Part shown: in pieces, positions 1 to 7,083 of the stretch
Layout: each line of letters begins with the position of its first letter
Numbering within the stretch: position 1 is the stretch's first letter
The notes under the pieces: generated by a model
Databases searched by the model: none
Seen by the model: only the letters and a program-made list of their open reading frames with translations
What the model was told of the DNA's origin: nothing
Program-made: the position numbers and the translations under genes
DNA from: an uncultured Clostridia bacterium
GTDB lineage: Bacteria > Bacillota > Clostridia > Saccharofermentanales > Fastidiosipilaceae
DNA: 7,130 nucleotides
Assembly (NCBI GenBank): GCA_947253135.1
Contig: CAMXYS010000085.1
Span: 1-7,130 of the forward strand
Reading direction: 5' to 3'

Positions 1-49
1 CTACACCGGTGGCGAATCGTCGGCAGCGTCAGATGTGTATAAGAGACAG
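1..49 (+). other. Illumina Nextera P5/i5/Read 1 adapter (synthetic contamination)
   Basis: This is not genomic DNA. Bases 1-6 (CTACAC) match the end of the P5 flow-cell oligo, 7-16 (CGGTGGCGAA) fit a 10-base i5 index, 17-30 (TCGTCGGCAGCGTC) are the Nextera Read 1 anchor, and 31-49 (AGATGTGTATAAGAGACAG) are the 19-base Tn5 mosaic end used in tagmentation. The order and lengths are exactly those of the commercial adapter. Genomic sequence starts at base 50, inside uvrB. Translating through the adapter gives the well-known false peptide MCIRDR at the head of the downstream reading frame. Confidence 0.98.
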
Positions 50-50
50 G

Positions 51-1097
51 GATTTTTTTCCGGCTGACTATCTGTTAATGATTGATGAGTCCCACGTCAC
101 TGTCCCGCAAATCGGGGCCATGTACAATGGTGACCGGTCTCGCAAGCAGTCCTTAGTAGAGTTCGGCTTCCGTCTGCCGTCGGCCTTTGACAATCGTCCT
201 TTACAGTTTGACGAGTTCGCCGAACGGATGGGGCAGACTGTCTTTGTCAGCGCCACCCCGTCCCGCTATGAAAAAGAGCACAGCGGACAAACTGTGGAGC
301 AGATTATTCGGCCGACCGGCTTGTTAGATCCGGAAATTGCCATTCGGCCGGTAGAGGGACAAATAGATGACCTGATTGTTGAGATTCAGCAAACGATTGA
401 CCGGGGCGAGCGGGCTTTACTTTTGACTTTGACTAAAAAAATGGCTGAAGACTTGACCGCTTTTTTGACCGAGGCGGAGTTGAAGGTCCGCTATTTGCAT
501 TCGGAAATCAAGAATGATGAACGACTTCAAATTTTACGCGACCTGCGGCTGGGTAAATTTGATGTTTTAGTGGGCATTAATCTCTTGCGGGAAGGCATTG
601 ACCTGCCGGAGGTCTCCTTGATCGCTATTTTAGATGCTGACAGGGAGGGTTTTTTACGGTCCGAGACCTCTTTGATTCAGATCATCGGCCGGGCGGCTCG
701 CAATGTCAACGGGCGGGTGGTCATGTATGCGGATGAGGTAACAGACTCCATGTTTCGGGCGATTAGCGAGACCAACCGACGGCGTGAGTTGCAGTCTGCC
801 TATAATGAAGCTCATGGAATTGTCCCCCATACGGTTGTGAAAGAGATCAGAGACACACTTAATACCTATGAGGAATTGAAAGACGAAACAGAAGTCGGAG
901 AAACTTTGCCGGATGGGCGGCGGAGCAAGCGCCGGCTGACGCCGGAGCAGCAGATTGCTCGCCTGAAACCGGCCGAGTTGGTCAAGGTTGTCGACCGCTT
1001 AGAGCGTGATATGAAAAGGGCAGCAGCTGATTTGGACTTTGAAGAGGCCGCTCGCTTGCGGGACCTGATGATCCTGGTGAAGGGGAAAATTGAATAA
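51..1097 (+). CDS. uvrB: UvrB, excinuclease ABC subunit B (C-terminal half, 5' truncated by contig end)
   Basis: UvrB is the damage-verifying helicase-like subunit of cytoplasmic UvrABC nucleotide excision repair; it receives DNA from UvrA and recruits UvrC for incision. About 348 genuine residues remain of a protein usually near 660. The missing N-terminal half would hold Walker A and the beta-hairpin that clamps DNA. What is visible, in order: Walker B-like IDESH (DESH at 84-95), the VPQIGAMYNGDRSRK stretch, VSATP motif III (246-260), TLTKKMAEDL, RYLHSEI, VGINLLREGIDLPEVSLIAI motif V, IIGRAARN motif VI (681-704), YNEAHGI, and a C-terminal UVR motif (LDFEEAARLRDLM, within about 1005-1094) that in this family binds UvrC. 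The frame stays open into the adapter, so the GTG at position 9 and the first 14 codons there are artefact. The truncation is technical. No uvrA follows; the next gene is a sugar phosphomutase 73 bp away. The identity is secure because the helicase motifs and the UVR motif occur together in UvrB order. Confidence 0.97.
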   Translation, partial: DFFPADYLLMIDESHVTVPQIGAMYNGDRSRKQSLVEFGFRLPSAFDNRPLQFDEFAERMGQTVFVSATPSRYEKEHSGQTVEQIIRPTGLLDPEIAIRPVEGQIDDLIVEIQQTIDRGERALLLTLTKKMAEDLTAFLTEAELKVRYLHSEIKNDERLQILRDLRLGKFDVLVGINLLREGIDLPEVSLIAILDADREGFLRSETSLIQIIGRAARNVNGRVVMYADEVTDSMFRAISETNRRRELQSAYNEAHGIVPHTVVKEIRDTLNTYEELKDETEVGETLPDGRRSKRRLTPEQQIARLKPAELVKVVDRLERDMKRAAADLDFEEAARLRDLMILVKGKIE

Positions 1098-1114
1098 TAA
1101 ATTAAAAATAAGCA

Positions 1115-1123
1115 TGTTATAAT
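1115..1123 (+). promoter_or_regulatory. Extended -10 promoter for pgcA
   Basis: The bases read TGTTATAAT, a perfect extended -10 element (TGn followed by TATAAT at 1118-1123) in the short A/T-rich gap after uvrB. No good -35 lies at the usual distance: 17 bp upstream is TAATAA (1095-1100), and TTGAAT at 1090-1095 would need a 22-bp spacer. Extended -10 promoters often work without a strong -35. The predicted start near 1130 would give a leader of about 40 nt. pgcA could therefore be transcribed on its own as well as by read-through from uvrB, since I see no terminator between the two genes. Confidence 0.6.
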
Positions 1124-1159
1124 TTGTGTAAGAGTCATAAAAAGGCCCCGGCGGGCAAG

Positions 1160-1165
1160 AGGAGG
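1160..1165 (+). promoter_or_regulatory. Ribosome binding site of pgcA
   Basis: AGGAGG, within AGAGGAGGG (1158-1166), lies 5 nt before the ATG at 1171. It is a near-perfect Shine-Dalgarno sequence and fixes the start codon. Strong sites of this type are typical of Bacillota. Confidence 0.85.
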
Positions 1166-1170
1166 GTTTC

Positions 1171-2907
1171 ATGAGCAATGTAAGAGAACAGTATCAGTTG
1201 TGGAGCACGGATCCCTATTTTGACGAGGACACAAGGGCCGAACTGCAGGCAATTGCCGGTGATGAAGCAGAAATAAAAGAACGGTTTTACCAGAACTTGA
1301 CCTTTGGCACAGCCGGTTTGCGGGGGGTTTTAGGAGCCGGCACCAACCGGATGAATATGTACACTGTCGGCAAGGCTGCCTGGGGCTTTGCCGACTATAT
1401 TGCCGGGCTCGGCGAGGAGGCCAAGCAAAGGGGGATTGTTATCTCCTACGATTCTCGGCACTATTCGCCGGAGTTTGCCGACCTCTCCGCCCGCATCTTT
1501 GCCCAACACGGCATTACGGCCCGCTTGTTTGATGAATTGCGGCCGGTGCCGATGTTGTCATATGCCGTTCGTTACTACAATTGCATCGGCGGTATTATGA
1601 TTACAGCCAGCCACAATCCCAAGGAATACAACGGCTTTAAGGCCTACGGTGAAGACGGCTGCCAGCTGCCGCCGGAAGCCGCCGACGGTGTGTTGAAGCA
1701 TATGGAAGCCGTGACGGATTTTCGCGACTTGCATTTTATCAGCCAAGAGGAGGCCAAGGCCACAGGCCATTATCAAGTTGTCGGACCGGAAATTGATGAC
1801 GCCTATACAGCCATGCTGAAAGGTTTGAGTATCAATCCCGACTTGGTCAAAGAGCAGTCGGATATGAAGATTGTTTATACGCCTCTGCACGGTGCGGGCA
1901 ATAAGCCGATTCGTCGTATTTTGGCAGAGTTGGGTTTTGCAAATGTGCTGGTGGTGCCCGAACAAGCAGAGCCGGATCCGGACTTCAGCACGGTCGAAAA
2001 ACCCAATCCTGAGTTTAGAGAAGCCTTGCAAATGGCTATTGATCTGGCCGAAAAGGAAGCAGCTGACTTAGTTATTGCGACTGATCCGGACGCTGATCGA
2101 ACAGGCCTGGCGGTCCGCCGGCAAGACGGGACTTATGCGGTTTTAACCGGCAACCAAATCGGCCTCTTGTTGATGGAATATATTCTTTCCGCCAAGCATG
2201 AGCGCGGTGTCCTCCCGGAAAAAAGTTTTGTCGCCAGCACGATTGTCTCCACCAAGTTGACTAAAAAGCTAGCGGCAACCTATGGAGTCAAATTGTTTGA
2301 AGTCCTAACCGGTTTTAAATTCATCGGTGAGTTGATCAAAAAGTATGATGAGTTCGGCGATATGCACTTTCAGTTCGGCTTTGAAGAAAGTTTCGGCTAT
2401 TTGGCCGGCACAGATGTTCGCGACAAGGACGCTGTTGTAGCCAGCATGCTTTTGGCCGAGATGGCAGCGGTTGCTCGCAGCAAAGGCCGCACGATCAGCG
2501 ATGAACTGGATGCGCTTTATGAAAAATATGGCTATGGTTTTGAGCATACAATCTCCATCAAAATGGACGGTATCAGCGGACAGGAAAAAATCAGCCGGGC
2601 CCTGAGTCAATTGAGGGAGCATCCACCCCGTGAACTGGTTAACTTTCCGGTGCGGGTGGTGCGCGACTACCTCAATGACACCAGGACCGAAGTGGAAACC
2701 GGTGAAGTAACAGCCCTAGGCCTACCTTCATCGAATGTCTTACTGTACGAATTGGACGGCTTGGATTGGTTTTGTGTCAGGCCATCCGGAACGGAGCCTT
2801 TGATTAAAATTTATACAGGTTCCTATGGCGCAGAAGCAGAACCGACCCGGGCCAAGTTAGAGGCAATTACAGCTGCTGCTAAAGAAGTCTTGGAAAAAAT
2901 GCTCTGA
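1171..2907 (+). CDS. pgcA: Alpha-phosphohexomutase, PgcA type (phosphoglucomutase/phosphomannomutase)
   Basis: A complete 578-residue cytosolic enzyme of the alpha-D-phosphohexomutase superfamily, which interconverts hexose 1-phosphate and 6-phosphate through a phosphoserine and a bisphosphorylated intermediate. The products feed UDP-glucose, glycolipid, teichoic acid or glycogen synthesis. The four family signatures are intact: the N-terminal TFGTAGLRG and GAGTNRMN region (residues 44-62); the active-site loop TASHNPKEYNGFKAY with phosphoserine Ser147; the Mg-binding loop DPDADR (305-310); the sugar-binding FEES (404-407); and the phosphate-binding RPSGTEPLIK (537-546). Length and sequence match Bacillus PgcA (about 580 residues), including TVGKA, LRPVP and LTGFKFIGE. 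The ATG is chosen because AGGAGG lies 5 nt upstream and the N-terminus aligns with the family. A terminator lies 34 bp past the TGA stop. The glucose/mannose preference cannot be read from sequence, so phosphoglucomutase is the likeliest role but phosphomannomutase activity is possible. No missing catalytic residue or unusual base use is apparent. Confidence 0.95.
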   Translation: MSNVREQYQLWSTDPYFDEDTRAELQAIAGDEAEIKERFYQNLTFGTAGLRGVLGAGTNRMNMYTVGKAAWGFADYIAGLGEEAKQRGIVISYDSRHYSPEFADLSARIFAQHGITARLFDELRPVPMLSYAVRYYNCIGGIMITASHNPKEYNGFKAYGEDGCQLPPEAADGVLKHMEAVTDFRDLHFISQEEAKATGHYQVVGPEIDDAYTAMLKGLSINPDLVKEQSDMKIVYTPLHGAGNKPIRRILAELGFANVLVVPEQAEPDPDFSTVEKPNPEFREALQMAIDLAEKEAADLVIATDPDADRTGLAVRRQDGTYAVLTGNQIGLLLMEYILSAKHERGVLPEKSFVASTIVSTKLTKKLAATYGVKLFEVLTGFKFIGELIKKYDEFGDMHFQFGFEESFGYLAGTDVRDKDAVVASMLLAEMAAVARSKGRTISDELDALYEKYGYGFEHTISIKMDGISGQEKISRALSQLREHPPRELVNFPVRVVRDYLNDTRTEVETGEVTALGLPSSNVLLYELDGLDWFCVRPSGTEPLIKIYTGSYGAEAEPTRAKLEAITAAAKEVLEKML

Positions 2908-2940
2908 CAGCCTGTTTGCAGTTTTAAACTAAGGCCGACG

Positions 2941-2988
2941 AAACCGCTTCCCCCTAGTCTATGACGCGAAGGTGGAGGCGGTTTTATT
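2941..2988 (+). terminator. Rho-independent terminator after pgcA
   Basis: The arms AAACCGCTTCCCCCT (2941-2955) and AGGTGGAGGCGGTTT (2970-2984) pair over 15 positions with one G-U wobble and one C-U mismatch, enclosing a 14-nt loop. A T-rich tract (TTTTATT, 2982-2988) overlaps and follows the 3' arm. The stem is GC-rich at its centre and lies 34 bp after the pgcA stop codon. It separates pgcA from dnaE. The opposite strand has only a short A/T flank, so it most likely acts on plus-strand transcripts. Confidence 0.82.
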
Positions 2989-3016
2989 GGTCTGAAAGGG
3001 CTATTCCGCCGCTCCC

Positions 3017-3044
3017 TTGGCAGTTGCCGGTCTCATGTTAAACT
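3017..3044 (+). promoter_or_regulatory. Candidate promoter of dnaE
   Basis: TTGGCA (3017-3022, five of six bases of the TTGACA consensus) is followed after 16 bp by TAAACT (3039-3044, four of six), which is preceded by TG at 3036-3037 as in an extended -10. It lies between the pgcA terminator and dnaE, where a promoter is needed. The predicted start near 3051 would give a leader of about 70 nt. A weaker alternative -35 is TTGTGA at 3061-3066, but it has no convincing -10. I see no operator or riboswitch in this gap. Confidence 0.45.
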
Positions 3045-3107
3045 AGTCCTATCAGTTAAATTGTGAGTTGGATTAAGAGCAACAGTAGCTTATGTCCCTT
3101 GTCGGCC

Positions 3108-3112
3108 GGAGG
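3108..3112 (+). promoter_or_regulatory. Ribosome binding site of dnaE
   Basis: GGAGG ends 11 nt before the GTG at 3124, slightly longer than the usual 5-9 nt. It still supports GTG as the start: the nearby ATG at 3092 and TTG at 3114 are out of frame, and the protein N-terminus at GTG aligns directly with the PHP motif of other DnaE proteins. Confidence 0.7.
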
Positions 3113-3123
3113 ATTGTTTCAGA

Positions 3124-6100
3124 GTGACTTTTACACATTTGCATTTACATACGGAATACAGTCTGCTGGATGGTGCTAACCGCATCGCCCTTTTGCCCGA
3201 CCGCATCAAAGAGTTGGGTATGGATGCTTGTGCGATCACGGATCACGGTGTGATGTACGGTGTGATTGAATTTTATAAGGCTTGTAAAAAAGCAGGGGTC
3301 AAGCCGATCATTGGCTGTGAAGTCTATGTCGCCTTGAATGGTCGCACTAAGAAGGAGGGGCCGGAAGACAAGCGCCGGGCTCATTTAATTTTACTGGCAG
3401 AGAATAATACCGGGCTTAAAAATTTAAACCACCTGGTCTCCTTGGCTTTTTTAGAAGGTTACTACTATCGGCCACGGATCGATCTGGAGTTGTTAAAAGA
3501 ATACAGTGAAGGGCTGATCGGTCTTTCGGCCTGCCTCAGCGGTGAAGTGCCACGAGCACTTTTACAGGGAGACCACGAGGAAGCTAAAGCTGCTGCCTGT
3601 CGCTACCGGGACATTTTTGGCAAGGATAATTTTTTCCTGGAAGTTCAGGCTAACGGCATGCCGGAACAGGCTCTTGTAAACCAAGGGCTTATCGAGTTAA
3701 GTAAAGAGTTGGCCATCCCCCTTGTGGCGACCAATGACTGCCACTACATGTTAAAAGAAGATGCCCGTGCCCATGAAATTTTATTGTGCATGCAGACGGG
3801 CAAAAAAATGACCGACCCTGACCGCATGAAGATGGGTACGGATGAGCTTTATGTTAAGTCACCGGAAGAAATGGCCAAGGCCTTTCCGCACTGCCCCGAA
3901 GCTTTAGAAAATACGGCAAAAATTGCTGCCCGCTGCAAGGTGGAACCGGATTTTGACACGATCCACTTGCCGGGCTTTAAAGTAGAAGGTGAGGCGGACA
4001 ACCGCGCCTACTTGCGCCGCCTCTGTCATGAGTCGCTTGATCAACGGGTAAAGAGTTATGCCAAGCACAGCCGTCAAGAATATGTCGATCGGTTGGATCG
4101 GGAGCTCGATGTCATTATCGAGATGGGTTACACCGACTATTATTTAATTGTTTGGGACTTTATTCGCTACGCCCGCAGCCGCGATATTATGGTCGGACCG
4201 GGTCGGGGGTCGGGGGCCGGTTCACTGGCGGCTTTTTGTTTGGGGATTACCAATATAGACCCCTTGGAATATGCCCTGTTGTTTGAGCGTTTTTTGAATC
4301 CGGAGCGGGTCAGCATGCCGGATTTTGACATTGATTTTTGCTATGAGCGCCGGGGCGAGGTCATCGATTATGTCTACGAAAAGTATGGACAAGACCATGT
4401 GGCCCAGGTGATTACTTTCGGGACCTTGGCGGCCAAGGCCTGCCTTAAGGACGTCTGTCGAGCCTTGGATGTACCATATGCAGAGTCTGACCGCCTGTCT
4501 AAGATGGTGCCTAACGAGTTGGGGATGACCCTGGACAAGGCCTTAAAACAGTCACCTGAATTTCGCGGTGAATATGAAACTAACCCGACTGCCAAAGAAG
4601 TCATTGATACGGCTAAGTTATTTGAAGGAATGCCGCGCCATGCCTCTACTCATGCGGCCGGTGTCATTATTTCCGGAGAGCCGATTATGGATTTGGCTCC
4701 CCTGGCCAAAAACGATGATTCAGTTGTCGTCCAATATGCCAAGGGCAATATAGAAGATATCGGCCTCTTAAAATTTGACTTTTTAGGCCTGCGGACCTTG
4801 ACAGTGTTGCAAGACACAAGGCAGATGGTCCGTGAGAACGGTGGTCCGGATATTGATTTTGACCAAATGGACATGGCCGATCCGGCCGTTTATGAAATGA
4901 TCAGTGCGGGCGATACCGCCGGAGTTTTTCAGTTGGAAAGTGCGGGTATGACCGCCTTCATGAAAGAACTCAAGCCGAGCTCCCTGGAGGACATTATAGC
5001 GGGTGTATCACTGTATCGACCCGGCCCGATGAAGCAAATTCCTCGCTACGTCGAAGGACGCCACAATAAGGCAACTGTCCGCTATGAACACCCTCTTTTG
5101 GAGCCTATTTTAGGGGTGACATACGGTTGTATGGTTTACCAGGAACAGGTCATGCAAATTGTTCGCGATGTAGCCGGCTTTTCCTTGGGTGAGTCCGACA
5201 TTGTCCGCCGGGCCATGTCGAAAAAGGACCCTGCTCTGTTGGCGCACTATAAACAAGCCTTTATAGACGGTGCGGTGAATGAAGACGGGCGGGTGGTTGA
5301 CGGGGCAATTAAACGCGGTGTCTCCCGGGAGGCGGCAGAGCGGATTTGGGAAGAAGTGATGGAGTTTGCCGGCTATGCCTTCAACAAGTCTCATGCGGCA
5401 GCCTATGCTGTAGTGGCCTATTTTACAGCCTGGTTAAAATATTACTATCCGACAGAATTTATGGCGGCGATGCTGAACAGTTATATCGGGGATCTAAACC
5501 AGGCGGCCAATTATATTCACCACACCAAGCAAATGGGCATTGCCCTGCTGCAGCCGGATGTCAATTGCAGCCAGGTCAAATTTACAACTGAAGGGCAGGC
5601 GATCCGGATGGGCTTGGCTGCGGTTAAAAATGTGGGGCGTGGCGCTCTGGAAAAGATGGTCGCTGAACGAGCGGAAAACGGTCCTTTTACCGGTTTTGGC
5701 GACTTTGTCCACCGGACCTTGGAGACCGGCTTAAACCGTAAGATGCTGGAAAGTCTGGTTAAAGCCTCAGCTTGTGACGGTTTTGACCTTCATCGCAGTC
5801 AGATGACCGCTATGATCGAGCCTCTTTTGGATTACTACAACCGGCGCAAAAATGAGGTGATGGAGGGCCAGCTCTCCTTGTTTGATTTGGACAAGGCCCC
5901 GGCGGCACCTTCATCGGAGCCTGAGTATCCGCCCCTAAATGAGTGGCGCCGTGACGATCTGCTGGCACAAGAAAAAGAGATGACGGGAGTCTACATCACC
6001 GGACACCCGCTGGATGCCTATGCCGGTATTTTAACGAAGTACACCGACGTGACTGCTGCCGGCCTGAAGCCGCAGGAAGGGATGGACAACCGCCAAGGGG

Positions 6101-6927
6101 TTGAGGAGGACAGCCTGATGGCCAGAGATGGCGACTGGGTTTTAGCAGGTGGCCTCTTGGTTAAAAGAAGAAACCAGGTCACCCGACGGCAAGAGCTCAT
6201 GTGTTTTTTGACGATGGAAGATTTGCGCGGACAATTCGAAGTTATAGTCTTCCCCAAGACGATGCAAAAATACAATGCTTTGTTGGAGGAGCAGGGGGTT
6301 TTGCAAATTGCAGGTAAAATTGCAGCAGAAGATGAGGGTGAAGCCAAAATCATAGCAGAAGCGGTGAGCGTATTACCGGCCGATGCAGAAGCTGAAACAG
6401 AGTCGGGGCAAGTATTATTAAAGGAAGTTAAGCGACCTAGGCCAAGCAGAACTCGTCGGCAGAAAGAGGCAGGGCCAAGCCGCAGAGAAGTGGTTCTTCC
6501 GGGAGAACCTTACTTGCAGGAGGTTGCAGTCGCAGTCGCCAGTGAGGCCGCTTCGGGCTTAAATACAGCTGCCGGTAACAAAAGTGAAGCGGCGGAGCCG
6601 GAAACTCGAGTGTCGGCTGTAAAACAGGAAATACCGTCACCGGGACCTATGGTGTCAGATGCAGGGTCTGCTTTGGGCCTGGTGATCGCCTTAAAAGAAG
6701 ATCCGGAATCGGTCTTTGGCCGGCGACTTTTAGCCACCCTAAAGCACTTCTCCGGACCTGTACCAACCTATCTTTATCTATTGAAATCCGGTGACCTTTT
6801 GTCACTGGACCACAATTACTGGGTAGAGCTCAGCGAGCGCAATTTGCAAGTTTTATTTAAACATTGCGGCGCTAACCGGGTCGCTTTATTGGATGATGAA
6901 CTGTTGCAAAGTCTTAAAAGGACGTAA
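3124..6927 (+). CDS. dnaE: DNA polymerase III alpha subunit DnaE
   Basis: A complete 1,267-residue replicative polymerase of the C family, the catalytic core of the bacterial replisome; somewhat longer than the usual 1,100-1,200. Domains in order: PHP (about 1-270), with HLHLHTEYSLLD, TDHG, GCE, RRAH, SAC and NDCHY; palm, with GPGRGSGAGS (358-367), PDFDIDF (399-405, catalytic Asp402 and Asp404) and KFDFLGL (third Asp, 552); GVFQLES (600-606), SLYRPGPM (629-636), YQEQVM (672-677) and FNKSHAAAYA (753-762) in the fingers region; helix-hairpin-helix (about 820-890, KNVGRGALEKM); clamp-binding pentapeptide QLSLF (916-920); OB fold (about 1003-1086); a low-complexity linker (about 1087-1180); and a C-terminal domain (1181-1267, with TYLYLL and YWVELSE) resembling the DnaE C-terminal module. 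All nine PHP metal-ligand positions appear filled. It starts with GTG and is followed by a strong hairpin. Being C-family with the PHP domain uninterrupted and at the very N-terminus, it is DnaE rather than PolC. If the host is a Bacillota member, a separate PolC is expected elsewhere. Confidence 0.97.
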   Translation: MTFTHLHLHTEYSLLDGANRIALLPDRIKELGMDACAITDHGVMYGVIEFYKACKKAGVKPIIGCEVYVALNGRTKKEGPEDKRRAHLILLAENNTGLKNLNHLVSLAFLEGYYYRPRIDLELLKEYSEGLIGLSACLSGEVPRALLQGDHEEAKAAACRYRDIFGKDNFFLEVQANGMPEQALVNQGLIELSKELAIPLVATNDCHYMLKEDARAHEILLCMQTGKKMTDPDRMKMGTDELYVKSPEEMAKAFPHCPEALENTAKIAARCKVEPDFDTIHLPGFKVEGEADNRAYLRRLCHESLDQRVKSYAKHSRQEYVDRLDRELDVIIEMGYTDYYLIVWDFIRYARSRDIMVGPGRGSGAGSLAAFCLGITNIDPLEYALLFERFLNPERVSMPDFDIDFCYERRGEVIDYVYEKYGQDHVAQVITFGTLAAKACLKDVCRALDVPYAESDRLSKMVPNELGMTLDKALKQSPEFRGEYETNPTAKEVIDTAKLFEGMPRHASTHAAGVIISGEPIMDLAPLAKNDDSVVVQYAKGNIEDIGLLKFDFLGLRTLTVLQDTRQMVRENGGPDIDFDQMDMADPAVYEMISAGDTAGVFQLESAGMTAFMKELKPSSLEDIIAGVSLYRPGPMKQIPRYVEGRHNKATVRYEHPLLEPILGVTYGCMVYQEQVMQIVRDVAGFSLGESDIVRRAMSKKDPALLAHYKQAFIDGAVNEDGRVVDGAIKRGVSREAAERIWEEVMEFAGYAFNKSHAAAYAVVAYFTAWLKYYYPTEFMAAMLNSYIGDLNQAANYIHHTKQMGIALLQPDVNCSQVKFTTEGQAIRMGLAAVKNVGRGALEKMVAERAENGPFTGFGDFVHRTLETGLNRKMLESLVKASACDGFDLHRSQMTAMIEPLLDYYNRRKNEVMEGQLSLFDLDKAPAAPSSEPEYPPLNEWRRDDLLAQEKEMTGVYITGHPLDAYAGILTKYTDVTAAGLKPQEGMDNRQGVEEDSLMARDGDWVLAGGLLVKRRNQVTRRQELMCFLTMEDLRGQFEVIVFPKTMQKYNALLEEQGVLQIAGKIAAEDEGEAKIIAEAVSVLPADAEAETESGQVLLKEVKRPRPSRTRRQKEAGPSRREVVLPGEPYLQEVAVAVASEAASGLNTAAGNKSEAAEPETRVSAVKQEIPSPGPMVSDAGSALGLVIALKEDPESVFGRRLLATLKHFSGPVPTYLYLLKSGDLLSLDHNYWVELSERNLQVLFKHCGANRVALLDDELLQSLKRT
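6382..6663 (+). other. Low-complexity linker region within dnaE
   Basis: This stretch encodes residues 1087-1180 of DnaE, between the OB fold and the C-terminal domain. It is rich in Ala, Glu, Pro, Ser and Lys/Arg, with a concentrated basic patch (KEVKRPRPSRTRRQKE, residues 1100-1115) followed by Ala/Glu-rich sequence (VAVAVASEAASG, residues 1134-1145). No catalytic motif is visible. It probably is a flexible tether; whether it binds DNA or a partner is unknown. Confidence 0.7.
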
Positions 6928-6953
6928 AAGAGAATTTTATAGGATGTTTGAAT

Positions 6954-6995
6954 AAAAGGACAGGGCTGTTTCGTAAGAGACAGCCCCTGTTCTTT
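6954..6995. terminator. Strong hairpin, probably a bidirectional terminator
   Basis: The arms at 6955-6972 and 6977-6995 form an 18-bp stem with one bulged C (6987) and two G-U pairs, closed by the loop GTAA (6973-6976), a GNRA-type tetraloop in RNA. An AAAA run (6954-6957) precedes it and a short T-rich tract (TTCTTT, 6990-6995) ends it. Read on the minus strand it ends in CCTTTTATT, a better U-tract. It lies 27 bp after the dnaE stop and about 20 bp after the stop of the converging minus-strand gene, the position expected for a shared terminator. Confidence 0.8.
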
Positions 6996-7014
6996 CCGGT
7001 CAATCCAAGGCCGG

Positions 7015-7083
7015 TTAGGCAACTGCTTTTCTGAAAAAGGCTTGCAGCGGGTAGCGGATGCCGGTGATGGCGAGATAGAGGGC
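7015..7083 (-). CDS. C-terminal fragment of an unidentified converging gene
   Basis: Read on the minus strand from the adapter junction, an open frame of 22 codons ends in TAA at 7017-7015. It includes LYLAITGIRYPLQAFF and finishes RKAVA. The composition (hydrophobic stretch, then a positively charged tail) looks like a genuine protein end, perhaps the last membrane-adjacent helix, but I do not recognise the family. Support comes from position: it stops just before a hairpin with a good U-tract on this strand. The rest of the gene lies outside the contig. Another minus-strand frame that stays open from the adapter back into dnaE is not credible. The fragment is too short to assign a function. 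Confidence 0.5.
   Translation of the reverse strand, partial: ALYLAITGIRYPLQAFFRKAVA

Noticed and set aside
866..1138. Minus-strand open frame of 90 codons overlapping the uvrB end
   Set aside because: It overlaps the conserved UVR motif region of uvrB in antisense and has a skewed Arg/Ser composition. Its hydrophobic start comes from the A/T-rich intergenic gap.
1141..1156. Short GC-rich hairpin (GCCC/GGGC) as a uvrB terminator or a leader regulator
   Set aside because: The stem is only about 4 bp, no T tract follows and it merges into the ribosome binding site. It is too weak to call.
1558..2031. Minus-strand open frame of 157 codons opposite pgcA
   Set aside because: It lies wholly antisense to a strongly supported enzyme gene, shows no recognisable motif and appears to be a shadow of the pgcA codons.
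2908..3123. Small RNA or riboswitch in the pgcA-dnaE gap
   Set aside because: Apart from the terminator and candidate promoter I see no conserved aptamer-like structure, second terminator or sequestering arm near the dnaE start.
6018..6353. Minus-strand open frame of 111 codons opposite the dnaE OB-fold region
   Set aside because: It is antisense to conserved dnaE sequence, with Ser/Pro-rich composition typical of a reverse-frame shadow and no family signature.
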